Counted from the first letter of the stretch, positions 1-11,398 are shown. The stretch is DNA of 64,000 nucleotides from Fictibacillus phosphorivorans (GCF_001629705.1 NZ_CP015378.1:4154001-4218000); one strand, 5' to 3'. The notes: a model not told the origin generated them from the sequence alone. Program-made: numbers and translations.

Positions 1-490
1 TTAAGTTTTGAATCTGCGGTGTTCCTGGTACAGCAGTCATCGTAAACGTGAATGCTCCAAGAACGATCGTAGGTGCGATCAATCTTCTAGAGATATCTGC
101 CTTTTTAAACAATGCCAACGCGATCGGATAGATGGCGAACACGACAACAAACAAACTTACGCCACCGTATGTTAAGACAGCTGATGCTACCAAAACTCCG
201 AGAATGGCACGTTTTTCACCTATAAACTTCGTGAACTGAATCGCAACCGATTTAGCAGCGCCCGTATCTTCCATCAATTTACCGAGTACGGCTCCTAATA
301 AGAAGATCGGAAACCACGCTTTTGCAAAGTTTACAAAGCCGGTCATATACGTATTGGTATACGCGTCCATCAAGTCTAAACCACTCATCAGAGCAACAAT
401 ACCTGCTACGATTGGAGCGACCCAGATGATCGACCAGCCCAGGTAGGCAAAAAACATGAGTAGAGCCAGACCTATAATGATACTAATCAA
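1..490 (-). CDS. GntP-family gluconate/organic acid:H+ symporter, N-terminal part
   Basis: The reading frame runs open from a TTG start at 490 to the window edge, giving about 163 N-terminal residues of a very hydrophobic protein. The start is supported by a strong AAAGGAGG ribosome site just upstream. Several membrane segments are visible, and the pattern (an early AYLGWSIIWVAPIVAGIVAL stretch, then repeated Gly/Ala-rich helices and a TAVPGTPQIQN segment) fits the GntP/gluconate permease family. That family imports gluconate or related sugar acids and hydroxy acids with protons. It is divergent from the LysR regulator that starts at 658, so that regulator probably controls it. The substrate cannot be told from this fragment. 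Confidence 0.8.
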   Translation of the reverse strand, partial: MISIIIGLALLMFFAYLGWSIIWVAPIVAGIVALMSGLDLMDAYTNTYMTGFVNFAKAWFPIFLLGAVLGKLMEDTGAAKSVAIQFTKFIGEKRAILGVLVASAVLTYGGVSLFVVVFAIYPIALALFKKADISRRLIAPTIVLGAFTFTMTAVPGTPQIQNL

Positions 491-657
491 AATCTTTCCT
501 CCTTTTTTATATAGAAAGAGTGCGCTTTCATCTATTAGCACTTACTTTTCAAAAGTTTTCATTGCACGAAGGACATTTTACTCCTGTGTATTTATTAAGT
601 AAAATGAATTATAACTATAGATAGTATGCACAAAAGTTATAGAATGGAGATCTCCAT

Positions 658-1539
658 ATGGATATTCGACAATTGACTTATTTTCACGCTGTGGCCAAAC
701 ATAAAAGCTTCACGAAAGCCTCTACCGTATTGCATTTATCTCAACCTAGTCTTAGTAAAATGGTAAAAAGTTTAGAAGACGAACTTGAGATGGAACTGAT
801 CGATCGCTCTTCGAGACAGATCGAACTAACAGAAGCAGGCGAAATTGTGTTTGAACAGAGCAAGATGATTCTAGAGTCTTTGGACAACCTATCATCAAAC
901 CTTTACGACTTAATGAACTTAAAAAAAGGGAAAATCAAAATTGGAATACCACCTCTTATCGGCTTCTTATTTTTCCCTAAAATCATCAAGAAATTCAAGG
1001 CATCCTACCCTGAAATACAGATTCAGCTCGTGGAACATGGCGCAAACCGTGTGCAACGAGAAGTGAATGACGGTCTCTTAGATCTAGGGGTTGTCGTTAT
1101 GCCCTTAAATGAAGATAAACTCGAGATCGTTTCATTCTTAACCGAGCATCTTATGTTGTTTGTTCATCATTCACATCCGTTAGCGAATAGAGAAAAAGTA
1201 TCGATGAAGGAATTAGAGAATGAATCTTTTATCATTTTTAAAGAAGGCTTCACCCTGCATGACAGAGTGATCAATGAGTGCCTAGCAGCTGGTTTTCAGC
1301 CTAAAATTTCCTATGAAAGCTCACAATGGGACTTCATCAGCGGCATGATCGGGGAAAACTTAGGAGTTTCTATCTTTCCAGAATCCATCGCAAAAAAGGT
1401 GGATCAAAATTTGATTAAAGCTATTCCGATCGTTGATCCTTCACTGCCTTATAAGCTAGGTATTATCAAAAAGAAAGATAAATACGTTGCGTATGCGACT
1501 CGAGAATTCATAAACATGCTCTCGCCATTTAGCGAATAA
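658..1539 (+). CDS. LysR-family transcriptional regulator
   Basis: This 293-residue protein has the usual LysR length and architecture. A winged helix-turn-helix lies at about residues 1-60 (MDIRQLTYFHAVAKHKSF, then ASTVLHLSQPSLSKMVKSLE), followed by a linker helix and a periplasmic-binding-protein-like effector domain from about residue 90. The ATG start follows a GGAG ribosome site. LysR regulators often control a divergent neighbour in response to a small ligand. Here the divergent gene is the GntP-type permease ending at 490 and the downstream gene is a carboxymuconolactone-decarboxylase-like protein, so control of organic acid uptake is the simplest inference. The domain resembles the CidR/YwbI branch only loosely, so I give no gene name. 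Confidence 0.9.
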   Translation: MDIRQLTYFHAVAKHKSFTKASTVLHLSQPSLSKMVKSLEDELEMELIDRSSRQIELTEAGEIVFEQSKMILESLDNLSSNLYDLMNLKKGKIKIGIPPLIGFLFFPKIIKKFKASYPEIQIQLVEHGANRVQREVNDGLLDLGVVVMPLNEDKLEIVSFLTEHLMLFVHHSHPLANREKVSMKELENESFIIFKEGFTLHDRVINECLAAGFQPKISYESSQWDFISGMIGENLGVSIFPESIAKKVDQNLIKAIPIVDPSLPYKLGIIKKKDKYVAYATREFINMLSPFSE

Positions 1540-1640
1540 CATATAACTAAAATGCATAATTTAGATATATTATATGTATTTTACGAATAGGTTGAGTTGA
1601 GATAAAGTAATTCCTATACAAATTATAGGAGGCACTACTC

Positions 1641-2057
1641 ATGGAAAAAGATCGTTATCAAAATGGATTAGATAAATTGATGGAGTACACGCTAACGGAT
1701 AACAAAGACATTTCAACACACTTAAAAATCTCAGATGACCTGCAAGATATTGCGCCAGATGTAGGAAAATACATTATTGAATTTGCGTACGGCGAGATCT
1801 ATTCACGAGCCGGATTAACGAACAAACAAAGAGCGCTTGTAACCATTTCTTCTCTTGTGACACAAGGAACGGAACCACAATTGGAGCTTCATATCAATAC
1901 GGGGCTGACGGCAGGATTAACGAAAGAAGAGGTCGTAGAGAGCATCACGCACTTGATTCCGTATACAGGTTTTCCTCGTGTGTTGAATGCGTTATCGATT
2001 GCGAAGAAAGTTTTTTCAATGCGCGATGAAGAAGTGAGTGAATTAAAGGCACATTAA
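1641..2057 (+). CDS. carboxymuconolactone decarboxylase family protein
   Basis: The 138-residue protein matches the small all-helical CMD/AhpD-like family: RAGLTNKQRALVTISSLV, then ELHINTGLTAGLTKEEVVE, then a YTGFPRVLNALSIAKK tail. It lacks the CxxC redox pair of AhpD-type peroxidases, so it resembles the gamma-carboxymuconolactone decarboxylase branch (beta-ketoadipate pathway), but no other pathway genes are nearby and its real substrate is unknown. The ATG follows an excellent AGGAGG ribosome site. It is transcribed in the same direction as the LysR gene 100 bases upstream and ends in its own terminator. Confidence 0.82.
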   Translation: MEKDRYQNGLDKLMEYTLTDNKDISTHLKISDDLQDIAPDVGKYIIEFAYGEIYSRAGLTNKQRALVTISSLVTQGTEPQLELHINTGLTAGLTKEEVVESITHLIPYTGFPRVLNALSIAKKVFSMRDEEVSELKAH

Positions 2058-2098
2058 AAAAAGTAGCTATCCTTTTTACAGGGTAGCTACTTTTTGTT
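2056..2098 (+). terminator. Rho-independent terminator after the CMD-family gene
   Basis: A long inverted repeat AAAAAGTAGCTA / TAGCTACTTTTT with a short loop starts at the stop codon and ends in a T-run. It should work in both directions, but its position fits the gene ending at 2057. Confidence 0.85.
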
Positions 2099-2120
2099 AT
2101 GCCTAGAAGTCTTGAGAGAG

Positions 2121-2249
2121 GTTGCTTTGCGCTCCAGGATGCTCGCTTTCCGGGGGGCGTGCGTTGAGCCTCTTAGCGCTTTGCGCTGTTAAGAGTCTCA
2201 CCTTTCCCGCTGATCCCCCAGGAGTCTCGCACCTTGCGCTCCAATCAAC
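2121..2249 (-). repeat. 128-bp palindromic dispersed repeat, copy 1
   Basis: Copy of the dispersed palindromic element described in the findings, in inverse orientation. It carries the subtype-B signature (GGGGGATCAGCGGGA paired with CGCCCCCC) and a central stem CTCTTA/TAAGAG. One outer end has degenerated (GTTGCTTT instead of GTTGATTT), so this copy is more diverged than the others. It fills the gap between two converging genes. Confidence 0.9.
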
Positions 2250-2306
2250 TTATCAATGAAGTCTTGGGGGTGTCTATGTTATCGTACAAGCCCATTTCAC
2301 TAGGCA

Positions 2307-2921
2307 TTACAAGAAATCGTCTTCTTCTGTCTTCTCCAATTGCTCTGAATTACTAGGAACGTCTTTATATTCGATGTCGTATTTTTTGCTCAACAATTCC
2401 ATTTCTGCGTGGTAAGCGTCTACCAATTGGAAGTATTCTTCTAATTTTAGATTAGACTGCGTGATCAGGTTTTCATCTTGTTGTTCTAACGCTTGCCTTT
2501 GAAGGATTAAACCTTCGTAAAAAGTTTCGGTAGCTTTTACGATTTGCTTCTTCATTCCTACTAATTCTTCTCCTTGAACATCGATCGTTTTCGCTTGAGA
2601 CACTGCTTTTTCATAGGCAGGAATCGTCGTTTCCACTAACTCCAAATACATAGTCTCGTCATCGGTATAATTTGCACCTGAAACACTAGCTAAAGATTCA
2701 AAGGCTTGTACTTCGAAAGTAGATACTGCTGCCACGTCCACATTTATAAATTTCAAAACAGCATCTTGCTGTTCTTCCGTATTGATCGGCTCTGAAAAGC
2801 TTTGTGTTTCCTCTTCATTCTGCGTTACATCATTGCTCGTTCGATTTAAGGCCATTTCGCTCGAGTTCGCACCTGTCACTATTGAACTCACTAAAAACGA
2901 TACTAAGAAAAGTGTATTCAC
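2307..2921 (-). CDS. secreted helical protein of unknown function
   Basis: The 204-residue product begins with a signal-peptide-like stretch (MNTLFLVSFLVSSIVTGANSS) without a lipobox cysteine, so it is probably exported and released or held by other means. The rest is acidic, rich in Gln and Glu, and strongly helical, ending in a charged tail (LEKTEEDDFL). I recognise no catalytic motif. The GTG start at 2921 is chosen because a GAGGGAG ribosome site lies 8 bases upstream. The gene is monocistronic, with a terminator before it and a dispersed repeat after it. It could be a cell-wall-associated protein of the YkyA type, but that is only a guess from composition. Confidence 0.6.
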   Translation of the reverse strand: MNTLFLVSFLVSSIVTGANSSEMALNRTSNDVTQNEEETQSFSEPINTEEQQDAVLKFINVDVAAVSTFEVQAFESLASVSGANYTDDETMYLELVETTIPAYEKAVSQAKTIDVQGEELVGMKKQIVKATETFYEGLILQRQALEQQDENLITQSNLKLEEYFQLVDAYHAEMELLSKKYDIEYKDVPSNSEQLEKTEEDDFL

Positions 2922-3040
2922 GCTGTCAGCTCCCTCAACATTTTGTAAGTATTAATCAATACCCGGCTTGTTCAGGGGTTATGCCCCATAACTGTAAAAA
3001 GAGAGTGTTTGATGCTTCTTTTACAGAAAGCACAACGAGT

Positions 3041-3074
3041 AAAAACCCCGCTATTTCCATAACGGGGTTTTTGT
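3041..3074 (-). terminator. terminator after the MurE-like gene
   Basis: Perfect stem AAAAACCCCG / CGGGGTTTTT with a 12-base loop, lying just downstream of the minus-strand gene that ends at 3089 and followed by a T-run in that direction. Confidence 0.88.
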
Positions 3075-3088
3075 TTATCTAAACTTTT

Positions 3089-4651
3089 TTACAATATGTT
3101 TCTCTTTTTAGATGGAGCCCATCTTATCTTAGAAGAAGCAAACATCCTTCCATTCTTCGCTACTTTTTTACTTCTAAAGAAATCTGCAATGATGTCTTTG
3201 TCGGAGTGAGGAATCTTCTCGCCATTTACAATTTGAGCACCGTTGATGCAGCCACTCGTGAGAAGAACAATGTCATTTTCTTCACTCAGAGACAATGCTT
3301 TGATCACCGCATCATGACGCGTGAGTTCTGAGTGAATGTTAGGTGCAGCAGGATTTTTGAAACCCTTCATCACGTGACCAACGATCTCACTCGGATCGTT
3401 ATATCCTGGATGATCGACAGATACGACGATTTCATCTGCTTGGTTCTCAATCGTTTCCGCCATTTTTGGCATCTTCTCTTTATCTCTTATGCCAATACCC
3501 ATGACTAACACAATCAGTCGACTATATGGCAGCTTTTTCACTTCTGTTACTAAGTTTTGTAACGCAACAGGAGTGTGTGCGTAGTCCAGAATGATCTTGC
3601 GTTTTTGTTTATGAATGATTTCAAATCTTCCTTCAGGTCCCGTCATTTCGGGTAGAACTTGAAGCATTTTTTCTAATGGAATTCCGATATGCAAACCTGT
3701 ACAGATGGCGGAAAGAAGATTTGCTATATTATAAGTTCCGTAAAAAGGTGTTATCACAGAATAACTTTTTCCTTCAAGTGTTAAGGTAAACGAAGTACCG
3801 TTTGCTACCTGCTTAACATCTGTCGCGATCACATCTGCACCGCTTTCTTCATTCATGCTATACGTTAGCAAAGGACCTGCAAATAACTCAACGATTTCTT
3901 TCCCCATACCTTCGTCATCAATGTTCACAACCGCTTTTTTTGCTTGTTTAAATAATTTCAACTTCGCTTGTTTGTAGTTTTCGAATGTATGGTGAAACTC
4001 CAAATGTTCTGGCGATAAGTTTGTATGAATCGCAACATCAAAACAGATGCCCGCTGTTCTTTTTTGTTCAATTCCAACAGATGTAACCTCCATCGCAGCG
4101 AGTTGATCTCCATTTTCAACAAATTGTTTGAAGATGTGATGAAGATCAGGTGCTTCAGGCGTTGTTGGCGTGGACTGTTTCATGTTTAAGTTACCTGTAG
4201 AGGAAATCATACCTGTTGTTCCAATCGAACCCGCTTTCACACCACATAAGTTCATTAATGATCGAACATAAGCGGCGACCGTCGTCTTTCCGTTCGTGCC
4301 GGTAATGCCCACTGTGATTAATTTTTCATGTATACGTTTATTAAACAGGATAGATAATTGAGCCATAAATACGCGAGCATCCTCAACAAGTAAGAATGTA
4401 CGATCCCTATAGATTTCGCTCGCCTCTTTTAAAATTGTTTTATTTTCACCAGCCACAACAACGGCACCGTTCTTGATGGCACTCTCAATAAAGTTGTGAC
4501 CGTCAAATTGTTCACCCGTTATACAAACAAAGGAAGAGTTATTTGTTACGTTTCTGGAATCAAAGCAGACAGAAGAAATGGTTTGCTGTTTGCTTCCCCA
4601 AATTTCCCGAATACCTAATTGCTGCTTTTTTTGTTCAAAATGTATATTCAT
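3089..4651 (-). CDS. MurE-like Mur ligase paralogue
   Basis: The 520-residue protein is a Mur ligase of the MurE type. It has an N-terminal UDP-binding-like domain, an ATP-binding P-loop GITGTNGKTT at residues 115-124, a STPTTPEAPDL segment at 160-170, HTNLSPEHLEFH at 209-220 and DYAHTPVAL at 356-364. Mur ligases join an amino acid to a UDP-MurNAc peptide in the cytoplasm. The segment that reads DNPR in meso-diaminopimelate-adding MurE is DHPG here (residues 413-416), and the usual GCGGDRD stretch is MGIGIRD, so the amino-acid pocket is altered. It is isolated from any division/cell-wall cluster and has its own terminator. It is therefore more likely a specialised paralogue than the housekeeping MurE. 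Start ATG follows AAAGGAG. Confidence 0.8.
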   Translation of the reverse strand: MNIHFEQKKQQLGIREIWGSKQQTISSVCFDSRNVTNNSSFVCITGEQFDGHNFIESAIKNGAVVVAGENKTILKEASEIYRDRTFLLVEDARVFMAQLSILFNKRIHEKLITVGITGTNGKTTVAAYVRSLMNLCGVKAGSIGTTGMISSTGNLNMKQSTPTTPEAPDLHHIFKQFVENGDQLAAMEVTSVGIEQKRTAGICFDVAIHTNLSPEHLEFHHTFENYKQAKLKLFKQAKKAVVNIDDEGMGKEIVELFAGPLLTYSMNEESGADVIATDVKQVANGTSFTLTLEGKSYSVITPFYGTYNIANLLSAICTGLHIGIPLEKMLQVLPEMTGPEGRFEIIHKQKRKIILDYAHTPVALQNLVTEVKKLPYSRLIVLVMGIGIRDKEKMPKMAETIENQADEIVVSVDHPGYNDPSEIVGHVMKGFKNPAAPNIHSELTRHDAVIKALSLSEENDIVLLTSGCINGAQIVNGEKIPHSDKDIIADFFRSKKVAKNGRMFASSKIRWAPSKKRNIL

Positions 4652-4884
4652 CTGTCTCTCCTTTTGCGATCAATCTATGAATCATTACTATAGTAGAATA
4701 TAAAAGTTTGTATTTAAAATTTTTATGCACACATACTTTCTTTAAATACCCTAAGTATTCGATTGTTAACCTTTTTTTATTTATGTTTCTTCAACTTTTT
4801 GTGAGAAAAAAATAGCGTTAAATACTGGAAGGACGGGGTTAAAGAGTTTTTGGGGTCTTAGAATGCAGGATTATTTTCCAAAAA

Positions 4885-4914
4885 AATAACCACCGGAGAA
4901 TGGTGGTTATTATT
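4885..4914 (-). terminator. terminator after the PhnA-type gene
   Basis: Stem AATAACCACC / GGTGGTTATT with a 7-base loop and a run of seven T in the minus direction, immediately after the stop codon at 4921. The rest of the 4652-4884 gap shows only AT-rich sequence. Confidence 0.85.
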
Positions 4915-4920
4915 TAAAAG

Positions 4921-5256
4921 CTAAATCTTTTTTACAAACTCGGACTTCAATTTCATCGCGCCAAATCCGTCAATCTTACAATCAATATCATGATCACCCT
5001 CGACGAGACGAATGCCTTTTACTTTTGTTCCGATCTTAATAACAGAAGATGTTCCTTTGACTTTAAGATCTTTAATTACAGATACAGAGTCACCGTCTTG
5101 AAGGATGTTTCCGTTGAAATCTTTTACAACCTTTTCGTCTGATTCGCTCTCTGTTTCGAGTGACCATTCATGTGCACATTCTGGACATACGAGAAATGTT
5201 CCATCCTCATACACATAAGCAGAGCTACATTTCGGACAGTTTGGTAGGTTAGACAT
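4921..5256 (-). CDS. PhnA/YjdM-domain zinc-ribbon protein
   Basis: The 111-residue protein begins with a zinc ribbon (CPKC at about residues 7-10 and CPEC at about 24-27) and continues with the beta-rich PhnA domain ([20 protein letters not shown], then [20 protein letters not shown]). The family was named for alkylphosphonate utilisation, but most members stand alone, as here, and the true role is unclear. I choose the ATG at 5256 over one 33 bases upstream because AGAGGA sits at correct spacing before it. It is monocistronic and divergent from katG. Confidence 0.88.
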   Translation of the reverse strand: MSNLPNCPKCSSAYVYEDGTFLVCPECAHEWSLETESESDEKVVKDFNGNILQDGDSVSVIKDLKVKGTSSVIKIGTKVKGIRLVEGDHDIDCKIDGFGAMKLKSEFVKKI

Positions 5257-5378
5257 TAGGTAGTCCTCTTTTCTTATAGTTATGTTCATTTTACCACACT
5301 AAAAATTAGGTAAAGATGACTTAGCAGTATCGTTTCAAATCGCAATCCTTAATGTGAACATCAAAAATGCATTACGCT

Positions 5379-5406
5379 TTGAATCCATATACCTGTCCAC
5401 TATAAT
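5379..5406 (+). promoter_or_regulatory. putative katG promoter (sigma A type)
   Basis: TTGAAT (5379-5384) and TATAAT (5401-5406) with 16 bases between them lie about 90 bases upstream of katG. The -10 is a perfect consensus. Confidence 0.6.
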
Positions 5407-5410
5407 TGAG

Positions 5411-5425
5411 TTATCATAATAATCA
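5411..5425 (+). promoter_or_regulatory. putative PerR box upstream of katG
   Basis: TTATCATAATAATCA matches the PerR/Fur-type palindrome TTATAAT-N-ATTATAA at 11 of 14 positions and lies where transcription should start. PerR is a peroxide-sensing repressor of katA/ahp-type genes in Bacillaceae, so peroxide-inducible control of katG is a reasonable inference. Confidence 0.5.
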
Positions 5426-5465
5426 AACATCTAACATCATGGCTTTTCGTGTTTTGCAATTTTAA

Positions 5466-7712
<2,247 letters not shown>

Positions 7713-7721
7713 TAAATAATG

Positions 7722-7794
7722 AACGCACCTAAATCCCGATTTCTGATGCAGAATTTGCTGCTTCAGAGCTCTTGAAATTAGGTGCGTTTTTTCC
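7722..7794 (+). terminator. terminator after katG
   Basis: Outer stem AACGCACCTAA / TTAGGTGCGTT followed by six T. The 46-base interior can itself fold (CTGA/TCAG), so this is a long branched terminator. Confidence 0.75.
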
Positions 7795-7849
7795 CGTAAA
7801 AAAAGACAGGATAACTCCCCGTCTTAAATGTCTAGCATGTATTTTCTTG

Positions 7850-8734
7850 TTATTTACCGAACCGCTTACGATAACCACATTTTCTGCAAAGTTCCTCAAC
7901 CGCTTCTCTTCGTGAAAACCCATCTACAAGATTATTTGCTCGGTCACCTTCAATAATAGTTGAGAAGTCTGTTTCATTGATATTTCCTAAATTAATCACA
8001 CCTTCTCCATCTAAACAACAAGGAATGACCGTTCCGTTCGCCAAAATGCCCGCTTGATTGCGAAGACCGTAGCAGAATCCTTTTCCATCGTCCTCTTCCT
8101 CATGCAGTGCCGGCCATTTAAACTCGTAATCTTGATTGATGAAAATTTGATCCGCTAGTTTGATACCTTTACCCGGCGTGAGCTTTTCTTCAATTTTAAA
8201 TCCGAGATTAAATTCGTTTTCAATAATCTCAAGCAGCTGACGGTTACGCTGTTTTTCCAAGTTTGTCGCATTGTCTTGCGTCAGGTTCCAAAGCCTTAAA
8301 GAAACAAATAATGAAGACTCTCTCGTTGCTTCTTGTACAAAAGAAAGGATCGTTCTAACGTATTCTTCTTTATCCGTCATACTCTGACCGACGTGGCCAT
8401 CAAAACTATGAAGGGAGAAATTCATCTGTCTGAGCGCGGGCTTATTGATAAGCTTGTCCCAGTTCTTTTTGATGAGTGTCCCATTCGTCGTGATATTAAC
8501 TTTAAATCCTCTTTCATGGGCTATGTCCAATAACTGATCGATTTTCGGATGAAGCAACGGCTCACCTTTTACATGCAAATAGATGAAATCGGTATACGGC
8601 TTGATCTGGTCTAAACGTTTCGTAAAATCATCAATGGAGATGAACTGTTTAGCTCGTTCAGTTGGAGGACAAAAATGACACGCCAAATTACAGATACTCG
8701 TAATCTCTATATAAAACTTCTTAAATCTTTTCAT
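7850..8734 (-). CDS. radical SAM/SPASM domain enzyme
   Basis: The 294-residue protein has the radical SAM cluster motif CNLACHFC (Cys 15, 19 and 22), which binds a 4Fe-4S cluster that cleaves S-adenosylmethionine. A C-terminal cysteine set (FCYGLRNQ, IPCCLDGEG, CRKCGYRKRF) matches a SPASM-type auxiliary cluster domain. Such enzymes modify peptides, sugars or cofactors. No precursor peptide gene is apparent next to it, so the substrate is unknown. The ATG at 8734 follows a GAGGAAT ribosome site. It converges on katG and is monocistronic. Confidence 0.9.
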   Translation of the reverse strand: MKRFKKFYIEITSICNLACHFCPPTERAKQFISIDDFTKRLDQIKPYTDFIYLHVKGEPLLHPKIDQLLDIAHERGFKVNITTNGTLIKKNWDKLINKPALRQMNFSLHSFDGHVGQSMTDKEEYVRTILSFVQEATRESSLFVSLRLWNLTQDNATNLEKQRNRQLLEIIENEFNLGFKIEEKLTPGKGIKLADQIFINQDYEFKWPALHEEEDDGKGFCYGLRNQAGILANGTVIPCCLDGEGVINLGNINETDFSTIIEGDRANNLVDGFSRREAVEELCRKCGYRKRFGK

Positions 8735-8933
8735 GGGTATTCCTCATTTCGCAAACTCTTAATACATAAACTAATACTCACTTAAGCCACAGTGCACATA
8801 AACTACCTGCTTTTTTAACTCTTTCTTATTAGAGCACAATTCATTAAAAAGATAAACGTGTTATGAGGAAATTAATAGATGCAAACGAAAGGTTGGTCGT
8901 TCGGTTGTTCTTTAAATATCTAAACGTAAACGC

Positions 8934-8968
8934 AAAAAAGAAGAGAAATCATCTCGTTTCCCTTCTTC
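8934..8968 (-). terminator. terminator after the EamA-family gene
   Basis: In the minus direction AAGAAGGGAAA pairs with TTTCTCTTCTT and is followed by TTTTG, just after the stop at 8985. The remainder of the 8735-8984 gap shows nothing else I can name. Confidence 0.6.
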
Positions 8969-8984
8969 GTCAGTCATTATTTCA

Positions 8985-9887
8985 TCATCCTTTTTCGATC
9001 ACCTTTGCACTTGTATGATTATTAGATATCGGCGCGTTTTTACCCATATACACCGAAACGACGACAATGATAGCTGTGACAAACGTCATGGTTGTGATTG
9101 ATTCTTCTAAGAATAGTGCTGAAAATATAATCATCAGAAATGGTTGTAAATATTGTAGCTGGCTGATCTGTGCAATTCCGCCTAATGCCATGCCTGCATA
9201 CCATGCGACATAAGCTAAAAACTGGCTCACCACCGCCAAATAGATTAAACTGCCCCAAGCTTGTACAGGAGCATCTAACATGTCAGCAGAAATACTAAGC
9301 GCTACCGGTATAACAAAGATGGGTGCTCCTATCACGATAGCCCATGCAATAACTTGCCAGCTCCCGATCTCCTTTGACAGCTTGCCTCCTTCTGCATAAC
9401 TAAGACCTAAGATGATAACGGCAGCTAAGATTCCTGCATCTTCAACTTGAAGAGAACCAAAGCCTGAAGAACCTGCATATAAAATAACTGCTCCTGAACC
9501 AATCATACTAGATATCCAGAACCGTACAGAAAGCCTCTCTCCTCCTCTGTACATAGCGATACCGGCTGTTGCTAATGGCAATAGCGCTACTTCTACCGCG
9601 CCGTGTGAGACCGGCAGCGTCTTCATGGCCCATGAAGTGAGTAAAGGAAAACCTAATACTGCACCTGCTGCAACGATTAGGATGCTTTTAAACTGCTGTA
9701 GATTAGGCACTTTTTCCCGTCTCGCGATCAGTATGACGGCCACTAATAATGCAGCGATTACCGTTCTTCCTAATCCCACAATTGTGGTTCCGAAATGCTC
9801 AACAGCGATAGTCGTCGCGGGCAAGGTAAGACTAAAGCAGATCACACCCGCTAAGCCTAGATATAGGCCTATCTTTTCTTTTTCCAA
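8985..9887 (-). CDS. EamA/DMT-family transporter paired with a MocR regulator
   Basis: This is a membrane protein of 300 residues with about ten predicted membrane helices and the duplicated EamA architecture of drug/metabolite transporters, which commonly export amino acids or other metabolites. A longer frame begins at 9968, but I choose the TTG at 9887 because GGAGGAAGG lies just before it and the protein then begins at the first conserved helix. It is divergent from the MocR-type regulator at 10002, with about 115 bases between. MocR regulators frequently control such a divergent transporter, as in the ycxC/ycxD pair of B. subtilis, so that arrangement is the likeliest explanation. Confidence 0.85.
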   Translation of the reverse strand: MEKEKIGLYLGLAGVICFSLTLPATTIAVEHFGTTIVGLGRTVIAALLVAVILIARREKVPNLQQFKSILIVAAGAVLGFPLLTSWAMKTLPVSHGAVEVALLPLATAGIAMYRGGERLSVRFWISSMIGSGAVILYAGSSGFGSLQVEDAGILAAVIILGLSYAEGGKLSKEIGSWQVIAWAIVIGAPIFVIPVALSISADMLDAPVQAWGSLIYLAVVSQFLAYVAWYAGMALGGIAQISQLQYLQPFLMIIFSALFLEESITTMTFVTAIIVVVSVYMGKNAPISNNHTSAKVIEKG

Positions 9888-10001
9888 TTTCCTTCCTCCC
9901 CGACTATAATGAATATAATCACATACTATTAGAACGAGATAGAAGATACTATCGCTGTTTTCATCCACTGTCAGGGTACAGTTAGAGGAGAGTGAAGCAC
10001 A

Positions 10002-11369
10002 TTGAGTCCAAAATATAGAATCGTTTTAGAAGACATTAAGCAGCAGCTGACCAATGGGAAACTAGCAGCAGGCCATAAGCTCCCTTCTATCCGACAGCTA
10101 TCTGTTACATATAACTGTAGCAAGAATACGATCATCAAAGCATACAATGAGCTGGAAAAAGAGCATTTGATATATACCGTGCCTCAAAAAGGCTATTATG
10201 TTGTCAATGAGTTTCGACGTCCTGAAGATCATCCTGAAGTAATTGATTTCTTATCTGCTGGACCGGATAAAACGCTATTGCCTTATACTGAATTTCAACA
10301 CTGTTTAAATCAAGCGATCGAACACTATAAAGAAGAAATTTTCACCTATACCGATCAACAAGGCCTTCCTTCATTGCGAACCCAAATTTCTAAAAATCTT
10401 CAACTTTCTCAAGTGTTTACAGATCCCAAGCAGCTCGTCATCGTTTCAGGATCTCAGCAAGCGATTCATTTATTAACTTCCCTCTCTTTTCCGAACAACA
10501 AAAAGAATATATTAATAGAACAACCAACCTATTTTGGAATGATCGAAACGCTTAAACTGAACGATGTGAACACCTTTGGCATTGAATTATCCATGGACGG
10601 AATAGACTTAGAACGCCTCGAATTTATATTTAAAAATAACGAGATTAAGTTCTTCTATGTCATTCCTAGATTTCAGAATCCACTTGGCCATTCCTATACG
10701 AATAGTGAGAAGAAAAGAATCGTAGAGCTGGCAGCTAAATATGATGTCTATATCGTAGAAGACGATTTTCTTGGTGAACTAGAGCAGGATAAAAAAGCCG
10801 ATCCGTTTTTCGCTTTTGATACATCAGGAAGAGTCATCTATATACAAAGCTTTTCAAAAGTCTTTCTCCCTGGGCTCCGGATTGCGAGTGTTGTCTTGCC
10901 CAACAACATGATTGAGAGCTTTTTACGTTATAAGTTTAGCGCTGACTTTAACAGCCCCGTTCTCTCGCAAGGTGCATTAGACATTTATTTAAAAAGCGGG
11001 ATGTATTACAGTCATCTGAAAAAGATTAAGAACACCTATTTTCATAAAATGAATGAACTAAAAAGGGTATGTGAACAGTTACTTCCTGAAGGTACTCACT
11101 ATACGAAGCCTGATTCAGGGTTTTACCTTTCCATCTATTTGCCTCCTCACGTATCAGCCAAAAAGCTTACATCCCTTTTACGAACACAACACCTTTTACT
11201 TGATGATGGCGAAAGAATGTTTCTGCCTGAATGTAATCAAGATAACCTCATTCGCTTGTGCATTTCTCAAGTTGAAAAACATCAAATACAACCCGGAATA
11301 GAAAAAATAGCTCAAGCCATACGTGTATTGAAAGACAGCAGACATTTTCATCAAATATCGCTGATTTAA
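10002..11369 (+). CDS. MocR-type GntR regulator with aminotransferase-like domain
   Basis: The 455-residue protein joins a GntR-type winged helix (residues 1-70; LPSIRQLSVTYNCSKNTIIK) to a fold-type I aminotransferase domain. The pyridoxal-phosphate lysine is Lys286 in QSFSKVFLPGLR, and the VEDDF motif at 252-256 supplies the cofactor-binding aspartate. MocR proteins bind PLP or an amino acid adduct and regulate, rather than catalyse. The TTG start is supported by an AGAGGAGAG ribosome site. The divergent EamA transporter is the probable target. A terminator follows. Confidence 0.92.
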   Translation: MSPKYRIVLEDIKQQLTNGKLAAGHKLPSIRQLSVTYNCSKNTIIKAYNELEKEHLIYTVPQKGYYVVNEFRRPEDHPEVIDFLSAGPDKTLLPYTEFQHCLNQAIEHYKEEIFTYTDQQGLPSLRTQISKNLQLSQVFTDPKQLVIVSGSQQAIHLLTSLSFPNNKKNILIEQPTYFGMIETLKLNDVNTFGIELSMDGIDLERLEFIFKNNEIKFFYVIPRFQNPLGHSYTNSEKKRIVELAAKYDVYIVEDDFLGELEQDKKADPFFAFDTSGRVIYIQSFSKVFLPGLRIASVVLPNNMIESFLRYKFSADFNSPVLSQGALDIYLKSGMYYSHLKKIKNTYFHKMNELKRVCEQLLPEGTHYTKPDSGFYLSIYLPPHVSAKKLTSLLRTQHLLLDDGERMFLPECNQDNLIRLCISQVEKHQIQPGIEKIAQAIRVLKDSRHFHQISLI

Positions 11370-11398
11370 TGCTGGAATTTAAGATCGCCTAACATGCT

